From: Thiohalomonas denitrificans
GTDB taxonomy: Bacteria; Pseudomonadota; Gammaproteobacteria; Thiohalomonadales; Thiohalomonadaceae
Assembly (NCBI RefSeq): GCF_900102855.1
Contig: NZ_FMWD01000002.1
Coordinates: 327,740 to 391,739 of the forward strand
Direction of reading: 5' to 3'
DNA: 64,000 bases
Position numbers and translations under genes: made by a program. How positions within the stretch are numbered: position 1 is the stretch's first letter; every line of letters starts with the position of its first letter. Of this stretch, positions 56,159 through 64,000 are shown piece after piece. The notes beneath the pieces were generated by a model. It saw nothing but the letters and a program-made list of their open reading frames with translations. It did not search any database and had not been told where the DNA came from.

Positions 56159-56595
56159 TTTTTATGTTGGTAGTAGGCAAGGAGCTCCTCAGAAGTGTCA
56201 AGCTGGGGTATTTGATTAAAGTTTTCAATGGCACGATGTATGACTTTTTTTGCCTCACTATTGAGATCCAACTCTATTTCTAGATCACCCGAATCATTTA
56301 TATGCTTAATACCGTTTTTTATATTTAATATGTGCTTATTTAAATGAGTATTTAGAGGTGTATCTTTTCCAATTATGCCATACCAACTTCGCAACCAATG
56401 CCGCGCCCTCTCAAGCGCGCTTTCATTCTTATTGATAGAAACAATTTTACCCAGTAATTCTTCAGCAGCACCGGCTAAGTGTATAACTGAAAACATATTC
56501 TTATCGCTGATGTACTCCCGAAGAGCTAAATTAAGGTATTCCATGGCGATATCAATTTTCTGATATGTTTCTAATTCCCCTCTTATATCCTGCAT
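56152..56595 (-). CDS. Cassette-encoded hypothetical protein
   Basis: The ATG at 56595 is preferred over a GTG at 56604. The 147-residue product is helical and moderately charged, with HLAGAAEELLGKIVSINKNE, which recalls proteins binding small ligands or RNA. No family was recognised. Its stop codon lies inside the attC core, as is usual for cassettes. Low GC contrasts with the chromosome. Confidence 0.7.
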   Translation of the reverse strand: MQDIRGELETYQKIDIAMEYLNLALREYISDKNMFSVIHLAGAAEELLGKIVSINKNESALERARHWLRSWYGIIGKDTPLNTHLNKHILNIKNGIKHINDSGDLEIELDLNSEAKKVIHRAIENFNQIPQLDTSEELLAYYQHKKV

Positions 56596-56612
56596 TCCGT
56601 ACACCGTAGTTA

Positions 56613-56801
56613 TTAATTGCCGGAATTAATTAACGAAAAACATCTTTCCCTCGCGTATTGTTCGCCTAGACTTTCGTAGCCTTCGATACTTTTCATTTGG
56701 ATTTCCATGCATTCACTCATTTTATATGAATGAAGAGCTATTGGAGAAAATACAATAGCTCCTGCTATCAACAGTGCGGCGATTATGAATATTTTATTCA
56801 T
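56613..56801 (-). CDS. Small cassette-encoded exported or membrane protein
   Basis: The 62-residue product begins with a signal/anchor segment (IFIIAALLIAGAIVFSPIAL) and has two cysteines in its short polar tail. It shares a cassette with the next gene, 17 bases downstream, with no attC between them, so this is a two-gene cassette. Confidence 0.65.
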   Translation of the reverse strand: MNKIFIIAALLIAGAIVFSPIALHSYKMSECMEIQMKSIEGYESLGEQYARERCFSLINSGN

Positions 56802-56831
56802 TCATATTTCTCCATAACCACACTTTCAGAG

Positions 56832-56947
56832 GTATAACTATAGTAGGCGGCCCAATGCCGTCTAGATCATAAACAATTAACCACGGACACCGTGAGGTTC
56901 CCTCGCCAAACCAATCATTTGCACCGAATACTACCGATCTTCTTTGG
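56832..56947 (-). repeat. Module repeated upstream of two cassettes, copy 1
   Basis: The 115-base segment ends at the core GTTATAC and is in-frame similar to 59969-60085: both encode VQRRSVVFGA followed by WFGE and end in PPT just before the core site. No insertions or deletions separate them, which suggests conserved coding or a shared recombination arm. Confidence 0.65.
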
Positions 56948-56950
56948 ACC

Positions 56951-57040
56951 AGTATTACCCGGACACCCATCCCAAGCCATTGCCATCCTCGCCCAGTTCT
57001 GAGACTCTGTAAACCCGCACTGCCATCAAGGGATAGATGC
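56951..57040 (+). repeat. Copy of the transposase element's left flank
   Basis: About 94% identical to 54556-54645 (ATTACCCGGACACCC through GGATAGATGC) but without the transposase gene. It adjoins a half attC site, so it interrupted a cassette junction. Confidence 0.75.
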
Positions 57041-57062
57041 GCCTCGAACTCGGAGTTGGGCC
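57039..57062 (-). repeat. attC site B, truncated half site
   Basis: On the minus strand GGCCCAAC followed by TCCGAGTTCGAGGC has the form of the first arm of attC. The cassette's upstream core is GTTGGGCG (58537-58544), whose complement CGCCCAAC differs from this core by one base. The second arm is missing; the repeated transposase flank starts where it should be. Confidence 0.55.
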
Positions 57063-57082
57063 ACACGCCCTACTGACGAACC

Positions 57083-58474
57083 TTATTCGCTGCCTTTGGC
57101 ACTTAAGAAATCATGTAGCTGCTTAAGTTTCTCAAGTAGCTCATCAAAAGTGACTATCTGAACCTCTTTTGAGTTCCTTCGAAACATCTCGAAGGACTTC
57201 TGCCGATCCACTTCACTTGGCGTTCTACCAATAATGAGGCAGCTGTGTACGGCATATGACTCAATATCATAGACACGACTGGTGTCCTTTATCTGGGATA
57301 TCTGCCTCTGAAACTGATACCTCTGATCAAGAGCCTGATTAATCGAACCCGACAGCTCTGGCGCTGGGGTAAACACACCCTGACGGTAGGATCTACTGCT
57401 CAGTAGCGGTGCCTGCGGAGTCTTTATCTCAAAAAGAGCGGTGTTGTTGGTTAGGCTATTCTTAACTAAGAAGTCAGTTATTTTGTCCCCCGAACCCGAC
57501 AGCTTCCGCCCCCCAACAGAGGCTTGGTCTTTCACCTTTACTATCGGGTACCCAAACGCCATGCTCAGAACAAAGGGATTCTCATTAAAAAAGTTCTGCC
57601 AATCACTTTCCTTATGCTTCTTGTCGAGCATGCTGTCAAAGCGCTCAATAAGAACTTCCAAGGTCACCAGCTCAATATCATCGTGAAGCCTCGCTAGTTT
57701 GTCCGGCTTCACTCTGGCTATCGTTTCTTTATGAGTTGCAAGAGAGCTAAGCAACTGCTCCTGCTCGGACTCGTCCAAGGCCACTTCCCCCAGAGCGGAC
57801 CGTGTTAGCAGCTTAGTAACTGGATGACGACCGACTGTTACTGGCTTTAAATTTTGACCAAGCTTCTGTGCAAATAGGTTGTACGTCTCGGCGCTCTTGA
57901 CAGCGCGCGCTGCTTGCTGGGCACGCGACGTCGTGCGGTTGATTGATCGGCGCGCTTCGTTAAAGTCTCGCGTGGCAATGTAAAACATTTCTGCCATATC
58001 TGCATCGACGCCGGTACCCCGCTCTTCCGTCAGGACAATCTCGCTGCAGCCGGTTAGAGCCTCTATAGCATCAACAATGAACCTATAGTCCTTCTGTAAG
58101 CCCAATCCAAAATCATAGTCTTTAACAAACCCGGAGGGCAACTCCTCAAGAATTCCCAAGACGTTGTCGACATTGTCCGGCGCCGGACCTTCAAACCCCG
58201 TGAGCGTAATGGCGGTGACCTGTTTGTATTTTTTCTTCAAAAAATTATCATGCTCTGGGATCGTGTTAATAGGGTATATTGTTAGATAATGATCCTGACC
58301 ACTGATAAGCAATATTTTCGCACGACAATCTCTGGGTTCTTTGTTGCGCCTCCTAGCGCGAGCGATCTTCTCCGCTTCCGGCAGGTAGAATACCTCAACA
58401 CAGTTCGGATGCACCTCCTCGATTGAAAGGGTTCCGCCCGTAGGAGCTTCACCAGGACTTATTAACCGAACCAT
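57083..58474 (-). CDS. Shedu-type anti-phage nuclease (DUF4263)
   Basis: The 463-residue protein has a C-terminal DUF4263/Shedu domain from about residue 280: KESDWQNFFNENPFVLSMAFG at 288-308, the aspartate of DKITDFLV (Asp334) and the FEIKTP strand (Glu349, Lys351) form a PD-(D/E)XK-type active site, followed by the helix with NQALDQRYQFQ. The N-terminal 270 residues are a variable region, as in other Shedu proteins. Shedu proteins protect against phages by nuclease action. It is the only gene of its cassette. All key residues are present. Confidence 0.85.
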   Translation of the reverse strand: MVRLISPGEAPTGGTLSIEEVHPNCVEVFYLPEAEKIARARRRNKEPRDCRAKILLISGQDHYLTIYPINTIPEHDNFLKKKYKQVTAITLTGFEGPAPDNVDNVLGILEELPSGFVKDYDFGLGLQKDYRFIVDAIEALTGCSEIVLTEERGTGVDADMAEMFYIATRDFNEARRSINRTTSRAQQAARAVKSAETYNLFAQKLGQNLKPVTVGRHPVTKLLTRSALGEVALDESEQEQLLSSLATHKETIARVKPDKLARLHDDIELVTLEVLIERFDSMLDKKHKESDWQNFFNENPFVLSMAFGYPIVKVKDQASVGGRKLSGSGDKITDFLVKNSLTNNTALFEIKTPQAPLLSSRSYRQGVFTPAPELSGSINQALDQRYQFQRQISQIKDTSRVYDIESYAVHSCLIIGRTPSEVDRQKSFEMFRRNSKEVQIVTFDELLEKLKQLHDFLSAKGSE

Positions 58475-58536
58475 CAGTCACCTTCCATTGTCCTTCCCCC
58501 AACTGGTCAGCCTCGGGACCGCACGCTGACTCGTTT

Positions 58537-58610
58537 CGCCCAACGACCAAGCTGTGCGGCGCAAACGAAGCGCAGCGTAGTTTGCGTCCGAACAAGCGCC
58601 TTGTTAGAGC
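58537..58610 (-). repeat. attC site C (cassette recombination site)
   Basis: On the minus strand it reads GCTCTAAC-AAGGCGCTTG, a central palindrome CGCAAAC...GTTTGCG, then ACAGCTTGGTCGTTGGGCG. The arms pair to form a 74-base attC hairpin. The R'' core GCTCTAAC is the exact complement of the GTTAGAGC core upstream of the same cassette. Confidence 0.9.
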
Positions 58611-59003
58611 TTATTTGTTGTAGCACATGAATTTGCATATTAATTCTGGTTTTTTAGTCAAATCTTCATAATTCATATACGCTTTAAACATATAACTATC
58701 CTTTTCCCTCGAATATGAACACCCATAATATCCTGCATTTTCACCACCAGCCATTTCAAATCCGCTATAGATACAGAACTTGAAGCGCTTATCAAATACA
58801 TCATTAGTGATAAACGCTAGGCAGCCATTCTTAGTTTTTTTGCCTTGAATAGATATGGGATTCTTTTTACTTAATACTCCCCGCTCTTTTAGCCAGCACG
58901 TGCTGGAGTCAACAGAAAGCTCCGTCGACTCAGCAGCGAAAAGATTCGTGCTAAATATTGATAAGAGAAATATAAACGCCAAATTTTTTCTATTTATTTC
59001 CAT
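58611..59003 (-). CDS. Cassette-encoded secreted cysteine-rich protein
   Basis: The ATG at 59003 follows the core GTTAGAGC directly; the longer frame would read through the attC. The 130-residue precursor has a signal peptide (LAFIFLLSIFSTNLFAA) and a mature part with six cysteines, which suggests disulfide bonds. No family was recognised. The first core of the attC starts right after the stop. Confidence 0.75.
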   Translation of the reverse strand: MEINRKNLAFIFLLSIFSTNLFAAESTELSVDSSTCWLKERGVLSKKNPISIQGKKTKNGCLAFITNDVFDKRFKFCIYSGFEMAGGENAGYYGCSYSREKDSYMFKAYMNYEDLTKKPELICKFMCYNK

Positions 59004-59004
59004 A

Positions 59005-59080
59005 GCTCTAACGACAGCCATAACCCGACGCGACAGGAGCGGCAGCGACTGCAGCGCTCGGGTGCATGGACTTGTTAAAC
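59005..59080 (-). repeat. attC site D (cassette recombination site)
   Basis: On the minus strand it reads GTTTAAC-AAGTCCATGC, a GC-rich centre, then TTATGGCTGTCGTTAGAGC. The R'' core GTTTAAC is the exact complement of the GTTAAAC core at 59969-59975 that opens the same cassette, and the TAA stop of the cassette gene lies in the core. Confidence 0.88.
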
Positions 59081-59953
59081 CCCAACCACCTCTGGCGCCT
59101 TACTCTCGTGGTTATTTTGCCGCGGACCATTTAGTAGAGGGACGGGATTATGGATATGCTTCTCGACAGAAGTTCCCAATATGTATTTGATCGCAGCGTC
59201 GATATTTGCTAGCGCGCCGTCAGAGTCGGCAATTCCGCTCGTTATCGCAGCAGCAATAACAAGAGCGCCCACAATTTTGTTCCATGACGGTCTGTCTTGC
59301 GCAAACTCACTTTTTGCCTTGGACAAATACTCTTTCAGTTGCTTCTTTTCGTCCTTCGGTAAAAATGCATTTGCCTCAACACTATCTATAGCTGCCTCTA
59401 TATACCCAATAATTTTTTCATTTTCTAAGTTCGACGGCGTAAACACGTCGCTATCGCTGCTCCACTGATGGATGTAGGTGTCTTTCGCTACCCGCACTAG
59501 ACTGATAAGCCGACCAATAGACACAAGAAGCCTTTGAATCGGAATCACTTCCTCAGAGAAGAGCTTTCGCCTTCTAATAAAATTAGAAATATACGGTAGC
59601 TGAAACAGAATACTACTGGTCAACTCTGCGCCGAAACTCAAACTTTTTCGTTGGGTTGCTATTCTCAAAGAAACCTCCACCCCAACGATCGACTCAATAA
59701 GATTGGAGCCAGACACCAAAGTAGCGACCCGTTCGTGCAGACCTTTATCAACAGGCCGCAGAAAGGCAAGAAACTCATGCATCTTGGTCTCAAACATCTT
59801 CAGGCCCGGCGCTGCGTTTTGGTAACTTTCCCATTTAGCAATCTTTCTCATCCCGAAGGTAAGGACTTCATCTTCGCAGGCCGCGAACTCAGTGAAGAAC
59901 CCTTCTAGCACCTCAAGCTCAGCGATAAAATCGTCTAGGTGATGGTACTCCAC
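59075..59953 (-). CDS. Cassette-encoded helical protein with C-terminal hydrophobic segment
   Basis: The 292-residue protein is predicted mostly helical, with a C-terminal hydrophobic stretch (WNKIVGALVIAAAITSGIAD) near residues 225-245 and a polar tail. An AGGAGG site precedes the ATG. The family is unknown. A membrane-active effector is possible from the segment, but the context (a cassette array with a Shedu gene) is the only support. Confidence 0.7.
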   Translation of the reverse strand: MEYHHLDDFIAELEVLEGFFTEFAACEDEVLTFGMRKIAKWESYQNAAPGLKMFETKMHEFLAFLRPVDKGLHERVATLVSGSNLIESIVGVEVSLRIATQRKSLSFGAELTSSILFQLPYISNFIRRRKLFSEEVIPIQRLLVSIGRLISLVRVAKDTYIHQWSSDSDVFTPSNLENEKIIGYIEAAIDSVEANAFLPKDEKKQLKEYLSKAKSEFAQDRPSWNKIVGALVIAAAITSGIADSDGALANIDAAIKYILGTSVEKHIHNPVPLLNGPRQNNHESKAPEVVGV

Positions 59954-59968
59954 ATTGCCTCCTTCAGC

Positions 59969-60085
59969 GTTTAACTACATGTCGGCGGCTCAAAACCACC
60001 TAAACCATTAACAACCAACCGCGGATGTGGTCGAACAGCCTCGCCAAACCAACCAATTGCACCGAATACTACCGATCTTCTTTGG
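59969..60085 (-). repeat. Module repeated upstream of two cassettes, copy 2
   Basis: Similar to 56832-56947 over about 115 bases and in the same frame. It ends at the core GTTAAAC of the first cassette. It could be the remnant of a previous cassette or of an attI region; no integrase gene lies beside it. Confidence 0.6.
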
Positions 60086-60595
60086 ACGGATAGGCGGTCG
60101 CTCACCGCGTATCCGGTTAAGCGGCGGTGAGCCGCGTAACCGCTGGATTCCGAGATAGCGAGTACGTGGTTCGCGCCGAGGCGTGTTCCTGTGGCGGTGC
60201 GAAAGCCGGCAGACGCGTTGGCGGGTGTGCGAAGGAAATCGGTGTACTGAGCGGGCGGACCGGAGGGCATCGGCTTTGAGGGCACAACGGCGGCAGCCTG
60301 GTCGGCATTGGCCGGCCGGTGCAGTAGATGATCTGATATCGGGCCCGGGAGCGGCCTCCATGGCGATGTCCGTTCTGTTCTTCGTTCCGACGCCTGATGT
60401 TCCGCTGGCGTCTGTTTTGACTGACATTATCGGTTAGGGGCGGGAATCGCAAGGGGGGTATTGCGGCTGGGAGCCGCTCCTACAGGGTGGGGTTGCGATT
60501 TAGGGGGAGGCGGTGGATTACGCGGCGCACACACGGAGCGGGGCGTCAACGTGTGTGCCGGGGCGCCGCTAATCCACCCTACGTGATCATGCGGC
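60086..60595. other. Right flank of the cassette array, no supportable gene
   Basis: Short frames on both strands lack recognisable features. The sequence returns to core-like GC content, so the border of the acquired region probably lies near 60.1 kb. No intI gene or attI site can be seen here. Confidence 0.5.
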
Positions 60596-61777
60596 TCAGG
60601 CGTCCCTGAGCCGGTAACCCCCGAGCTGGCGGGCGAAGCGTTGCAGCGCCTCTATGCCGGTGGCCTCGGCCTGTCGGCACCACTCCTGGAGGGCGGTCCG
60701 GACCTGGTCGGGGCCGGCGGCCGACTGCCAGATGGACTGGAGCCGCTTGCGGAACTGATAGGCGGTCTTCAGGGCCTGGCTCTCTTCGAATACCTGCTGC
60801 AGGGTCCTTTGGGAACCTTCGTCCAACAGGCGCTCTTCGCGCAACAGCAGGCCACGTGCCTTGCGAAAACGCGCCTTCAGACTGCGGTCGTTTTTTCGGC
60901 GGCGCAGCTCTTCCCGATAGATCCGCTTCAGGACGTCGCGCCCGAATTGTGCCAGGACCTGGTAGCGGGCGTTGATCACCGCCCGAACCGCCTCGGCATC
61001 GATATCCCCTTCGCCGGACACCAGCTTCGCAGGTCTGGGCGCTACCCGCTTTATGCGGGCCAGTCGCAGAAGGGAGAGCAGGCGGATATAGAACCAGCCG
61101 AGGTCGAACTCCCACCAGCGGGAGGAGAACCTGGCCGAATTGGGGAAGGCGTGGTGATTATTGTGGAGCTCTTCGCCGCCGATCACGATTCCCCACGGCA
61201 CGATATTGGTGGAGGCGTCCGGGGTCTGGAACTTGCGGTAGCCGACATAGTGCCCCACGCCGTTGATAACCCCCGCCGCCCAAAATGGGATCCACACCAT
61301 CTGTACGACCCAGACCGCGACGCCCACCGGCCCCAGCAGGGCCAGATTGATCACCAGCATCAGCACGATGCCGACGAAGTTGTAAGGCGTGTAGAGGTGC
61401 CTCTCGATCCAGTCATCGGGCGCGCCTTTGCCGTACTGCTCCCGCGTATCCTCACGCGAGGCCTCCCGGCGATAGAGCCCGGCCCCTCGCCATAGCACCT
61501 TGCGCAGCCCCAGGACCTGCGGGCTGTGGGGGTCCTCATCGGATTCGCACTTGGCGTGGTGCTTGCGGTGCACCGCTATCCACTCCCGGGTGATCATGCC
61601 GGTGGTCAGCCAGAGCCAGAAGCGGAAAAAGTGGCTCACCACCGGGTTCAGCGTCAGGGCACGGTGCGCCTGGTGCCGATGCAGGAAGATGGTGACGGCC
61701 GCGATGGTGATATGGGTGAGGAGCAGCGTGTAGGCCACTGTCGCCCAGGGCGACAGATCGAGAAATCCGTTATTCAT
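60596..61777 (-). CDS. Acyl-CoA/fatty acid desaturase (DesA-type)
   Basis: The 393-residue protein resembles the Pseudomonas-type delta-9 desaturase. It has the three histidine boxes HRHQAHRA (33-40), HRKHHAK and HNNHHAFPNS that bind the diiron centre, and four hydrophobic segments in the first 200 residues. It introduces a double bond into acyl chains to adjust membrane fluidity. The C-terminal 150 residues are a charged helical extension, usual in this group. A fragment of its 3' end is found at 55886-55937. Confidence 0.92.
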   Translation of the reverse strand: MNNGFLDLSPWATVAYTLLLTHITIAAVTIFLHRHQAHRALTLNPVVSHFFRFWLWLTTGMITREWIAVHRKHHAKCESDEDPHSPQVLGLRKVLWRGAGLYRREASREDTREQYGKGAPDDWIERHLYTPYNFVGIVLMLVINLALLGPVGVAVWVVQMVWIPFWAAGVINGVGHYVGYRKFQTPDASTNIVPWGIVIGGEELHNNHHAFPNSARFSSRWWEFDLGWFYIRLLSLLRLARIKRVAPRPAKLVSGEGDIDAEAVRAVINARYQVLAQFGRDVLKRIYREELRRRKNDRSLKARFRKARGLLLREERLLDEGSQRTLQQVFEESQALKTAYQFRKRLQSIWQSAAGPDQVRTALQEWCRQAEATGIEALQRFARQLGGYRLRDA

Positions 61778-61825
61778 GGGCGGGTACCTCGGAAAAACCG
61801 AACTGCTTTCAAATATAGCCGTCGA

Positions 61826-63808
61826 TCAGCGCTCGAGAAACAGATTGCCGACCGGGTCGACCAGGGCGCGCCAGCGGGGGGCGACATAGGTGGTGGCGAC
61901 GGTTTCGACCACCAGGGCCGGACCTTTCACCACCTGTCCGGCCGCCAGGTCCTCCCGGCGCCAGACTTCCGCTTCGCCCATCACACCATAGAGTTCGATA
62001 ATATCCAAGTAGCTCACTAGGTTTTTGCCGGCGCCCTCCAGCGCAAGCTCCGGCTCGGGGCCGAAGAGGCCGAGGCGGACATTGACCAGTTCCACCGGCA
62101 GGTCGAGCCGGTGACCATAGGCCATCCGGTGCCGATCATGGAACGCCTCCGCGGCCGCGGCCCGCCCGGACCACGGCACATTCAGGGTATAGGATTGGCC
62201 CGCATAGCGCAGATCCACGCTGGGAGCGATGGAGAGTAAATCCCGCGCCACTCCTTCGGCCGCCAGTTCCGCGCCACCCTCAGCCTCCAGAGTCCGAAAG
62301 GCCTCTTCGATGGCGGACTCCGGAACCGTGTCCAGTGGACCCTGGAGGGTGTGCGACAGCTGACGCCCTCGCGGTGCCACCAGCATCCCCAAAGCCGAGA
62401 GCACGCCGGCGTGCACCGGCACCAGAGCGCGGGTCATGCCGAGTTCGTCGGCCAGGGCACAGACGTGCAGTCCGCCGGCGCCGCCGAACGAGGTCAGCGT
62501 CAACTGGCGGGGATCGACTCCGCGCTGCACCGACATCACCCGCAGGGCGCGGGCCATGTGTTCATTGGCGATGCGAAGGACGCCCTCGGCCGCCTCCCCG
62601 ATCGGGACGCCGAGGGGATTGGCGACCCGCGCCATCGCCCCGCGCGCGGCCGCCACATCCAGCTGCATGCCGCCGCCCAGAAAGGCCCCGGGGCGCAAGC
62701 GGCCCAGCAGGAGATTGGCATCGGTGACCGTGGGGCGCTCGCCGCCTCGTCCGTAACAGGCGGGCCCGGGGGCGGCACCGGCGGATTCCGGACCCACCTG
62801 GAGCAGACCGCCGGCATCCACATAGGCAATGGAGCCGCCGCCGGCACCGATGGTGTGCATGTCGACCATGGGCACCGAAACCGGCCAATGGCCGATTTTT
62901 CCCTCGGTGGTCAGCTTCAATTCGCCGTCGATAAGCGCCACATCGGTGGAGGTGCCGCCCATGTCGAAGGTCAGCAGGCGTTCACTGCCGGCGCGGGCGG
63001 CCACCCGCCGGGCCCCGGCGAGGCCGCCGGCCGGCCCGGAGAGGAGCATGTGCACCGCCTGCCGGCCCGCCTGGGCCGACTCGATGGTGGTGCCGGAGCT
63101 CTGCATGACCGAAAGGCCCGCGCCGGGCAGGCTGTTTTTCAGCCGTTCCAGGTAGCCCTGCACCAGCGGACCCACCCAGGCATTCAGCCAGGTGGCGATG
63201 CCCCGCTCATACTCCCGATACTCGGGCAGAACGGCAGAGGAACGGGAGACAAACACGCCTTCTGGAATAGCGGCCTCCACGGCCCGTTCGAAGCGGTCGT
63301 CCAGGAACGAGAACAGCAGGTTGATGGCCACCGCTTCGGGGGCCAGTGCCTCGATTCGGCGCTGCAGTTCGGCCAGTTCCGCATCGGTCAGCTCCTCCAC
63401 TACCGAACCGTCGGCACCCAGACGACCGCCCGTCTCCAGACACCACTCCGCCGGCACCGGCGGCGCCTCCGGTGGTGGTTGCAGATCGTAAAGGGCCTGC
63501 CGTGCCTGTCGGCCGATGGTGAGCACATCCCCCAGACCACGGTTGGTGATGTAGACGGTAGGCACCCCCTTTCCCTCCAGGACCGCATTGGTGGCCACCG
63601 TGGAGCCATGCACCACGACCAGACGCGGGAAATCCGCCTCACCGATACCCAGCTCCGCAATCCCCTGCAGAATGGCGCGCTCCGGCGCCGCGGGTGTGGA
63701 AAGTACCTTGTGGACCCTCAGGATTGCGCCATCGAGCAGGACGAAATCGGTGAAGGTTCCGCCGGTGTCGACACCCAGCAGGAGACGGTTGCCCAAGGCC
63801 TGGTCCAT
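61826..63808 (-). CDS. Hydantoinase/oxoprolinase family protein (HyuA-type)
   Basis: The 660-residue protein has the ASKHA-type nucleotide-binding motifs LLLGVDTGGTFTDFVLLDG at the start and TFDMGGTSTDVALIDG in the second half, and GAGGGSIAYVDAGG. It is the A subunit of an ATP-dependent hydantoinase, acetone carboxylase or 5-oxoprolinase type enzyme. The B subunit is not in the window; it may lie downstream on the minus strand or elsewhere. Confidence 0.92.
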   Translation of the reverse strand: MDQALGNRLLLGVDTGGTFTDFVLLDGAILRVHKVLSTPAAPERAILQGIAELGIGEADFPRLVVVHGSTVATNAVLEGKGVPTVYITNRGLGDVLTIGRQARQALYDLQPPPEAPPVPAEWCLETGGRLGADGSVVEELTDAELAELQRRIEALAPEAVAINLLFSFLDDRFERAVEAAIPEGVFVSRSSAVLPEYREYERGIATWLNAWVGPLVQGYLERLKNSLPGAGLSVMQSSGTTIESAQAGRQAVHMLLSGPAGGLAGARRVAARAGSERLLTFDMGGTSTDVALIDGELKLTTEGKIGHWPVSVPMVDMHTIGAGGGSIAYVDAGGLLQVGPESAGAAPGPACYGRGGERPTVTDANLLLGRLRPGAFLGGGMQLDVAAARGAMARVANPLGVPIGEAAEGVLRIANEHMARALRVMSVQRGVDPRQLTLTSFGGAGGLHVCALADELGMTRALVPVHAGVLSALGMLVAPRGRQLSHTLQGPLDTVPESAIEEAFRTLEAEGGAELAAEGVARDLLSIAPSVDLRYAGQSYTLNVPWSGRAAAAEAFHDRHRMAYGHRLDLPVELVNVRLGLFGPEPELALEGAGKNLVSYLDIIELYGVMGEAEVWRREDLAAGQVVKGPALVVETVATTYVAPRWRALVDPVGNLFLER

Positions 63809-64000
63809 CGTGGGATGATCCTGTCTGTGGAGAGGCCGTGTAGTTTAGCCGGAGGCCCCGTGCGATCACCACCGTACCGACCGGCAGGGGGCGCGCCCCC
63901 GGCGTGATTTTCGTCACGAAGAGCATCGCGCCGGGGCGGCCCTCCTGCCGGGCACGGAGCCTCAGCCGGGTAGGAGGCGCGCCCTCGCGGCGATTTTCGT
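63809..64000. other. Upstream region of the hydantoinase gene
   Basis: GC-rich sequence up to the window end, without a supportable gene. It should hold the promoter of the HyuA-type gene. Confidence 0.4.

Noticed and set aside
56794..57066. 90-codon minus-strand frame spanning the repeats
   Set aside because: It runs through the truncated attC, the transposase flank copy and the repeated module, so it is a composite of repeats rather than a gene.
60008..60452. Minus-strand frames right of the cassette array
   Set aside because: They show no motif and poor start signals; no integron integrase signature was found among them.
62351..63907. 518-codon plus-strand frame
   Set aside because: It is antisense to the hydantoinase-family gene.

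Overview
The window is chromosomal DNA of a gammaproteobacterium, about 60% GC. The evidence is the macromolecular-synthesis operon (rpsU, yqeY, dnaG, rpoD) with tsaD divergent from rpsU, a tRNA-Ile(CAT) gene next to rpoD as in Escherichia coli, a PBP1b gene, and a Pseudomonas-type acyl-CoA desaturase. I cannot assign a genus from sequence alone.

Layout. (a) 1-20.3 kb is a compound island ending at the tRNA-Ile(CAT) gene. From left to right it holds the tail of a lost gene coupled to a YgjP-type metallopeptidase; a tRNA-Leu-like 3' remnant; a 1441-residue protein joining a GT4 glycosyltransferase domain to a STAND-type NTPase and TPR repeats; an integrase-less satellite-like replication module (AlpA regulator, Toprim primase, DUF927 ATPase, zinc-ribbon protein); and a complete-looking filamentous (inovirus) prophage at 10947-20266 flanked by 51-bp direct repeats of the tRNA 3' end. 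(b) 20.3-26.1 kb is the core block tRNA-Ile, rpoD, dnaG, yqeY, rpsU, tsaD. (c) 26.2-30.5 kb is an operon for a two-subunit molybdenum hydroxylase with its XdhC and MocA-type maturation factors. (d) 30.7-50.4 kb holds ordinary chromosomal genes: Slp lipoproteins, photolyase, an ATP-grasp protein with a CocE-type hydrolase, UPF0182, a degenerate M48-like membrane protein, SPOR and TPR lipoproteins, a flavin reductase, a Yip1 protein, a MarR regulator and PBP1b. (e) 50.8-60.1 kb is a second accessory region: a hipBA pair, a group II intron 3' end, a MipA/OmpV protein, an IS200-like (RAYT-type) transposase with scattered copies of its flanks, and an AT-richer array of gene cassettes with attC sites but no integron integrase in view (a CALIN). 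One cassette encodes a Shedu (DUF4263) nuclease. (f) 60.6-63.8 kb holds a desaturase and a hydantoinase/oxoprolinase-family gene.

How the parts fit together. The prophage shows the classical inovirus plan: replication initiator, Zot-like assembly ATPase, pVI-like and pIII-like proteins, major coat protein with a strong terminator behind it, an ssDNA-binding protein candidate, a very large nested hairpin that is a likely replication or packaging origin, and a divergent repressor/integrase arm controlled through three copies of a 9-bp operator. The two accessory regions carry two defence-type proteins: the GT4-STAND-TPR protein (function inferred; the architecture is one I do not recognise) and the Shedu nuclease (known family). 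In the cassette array the core sites of each cassette pair exactly as expected for circular integron cassettes, which is strong internal evidence for cassette mobility.
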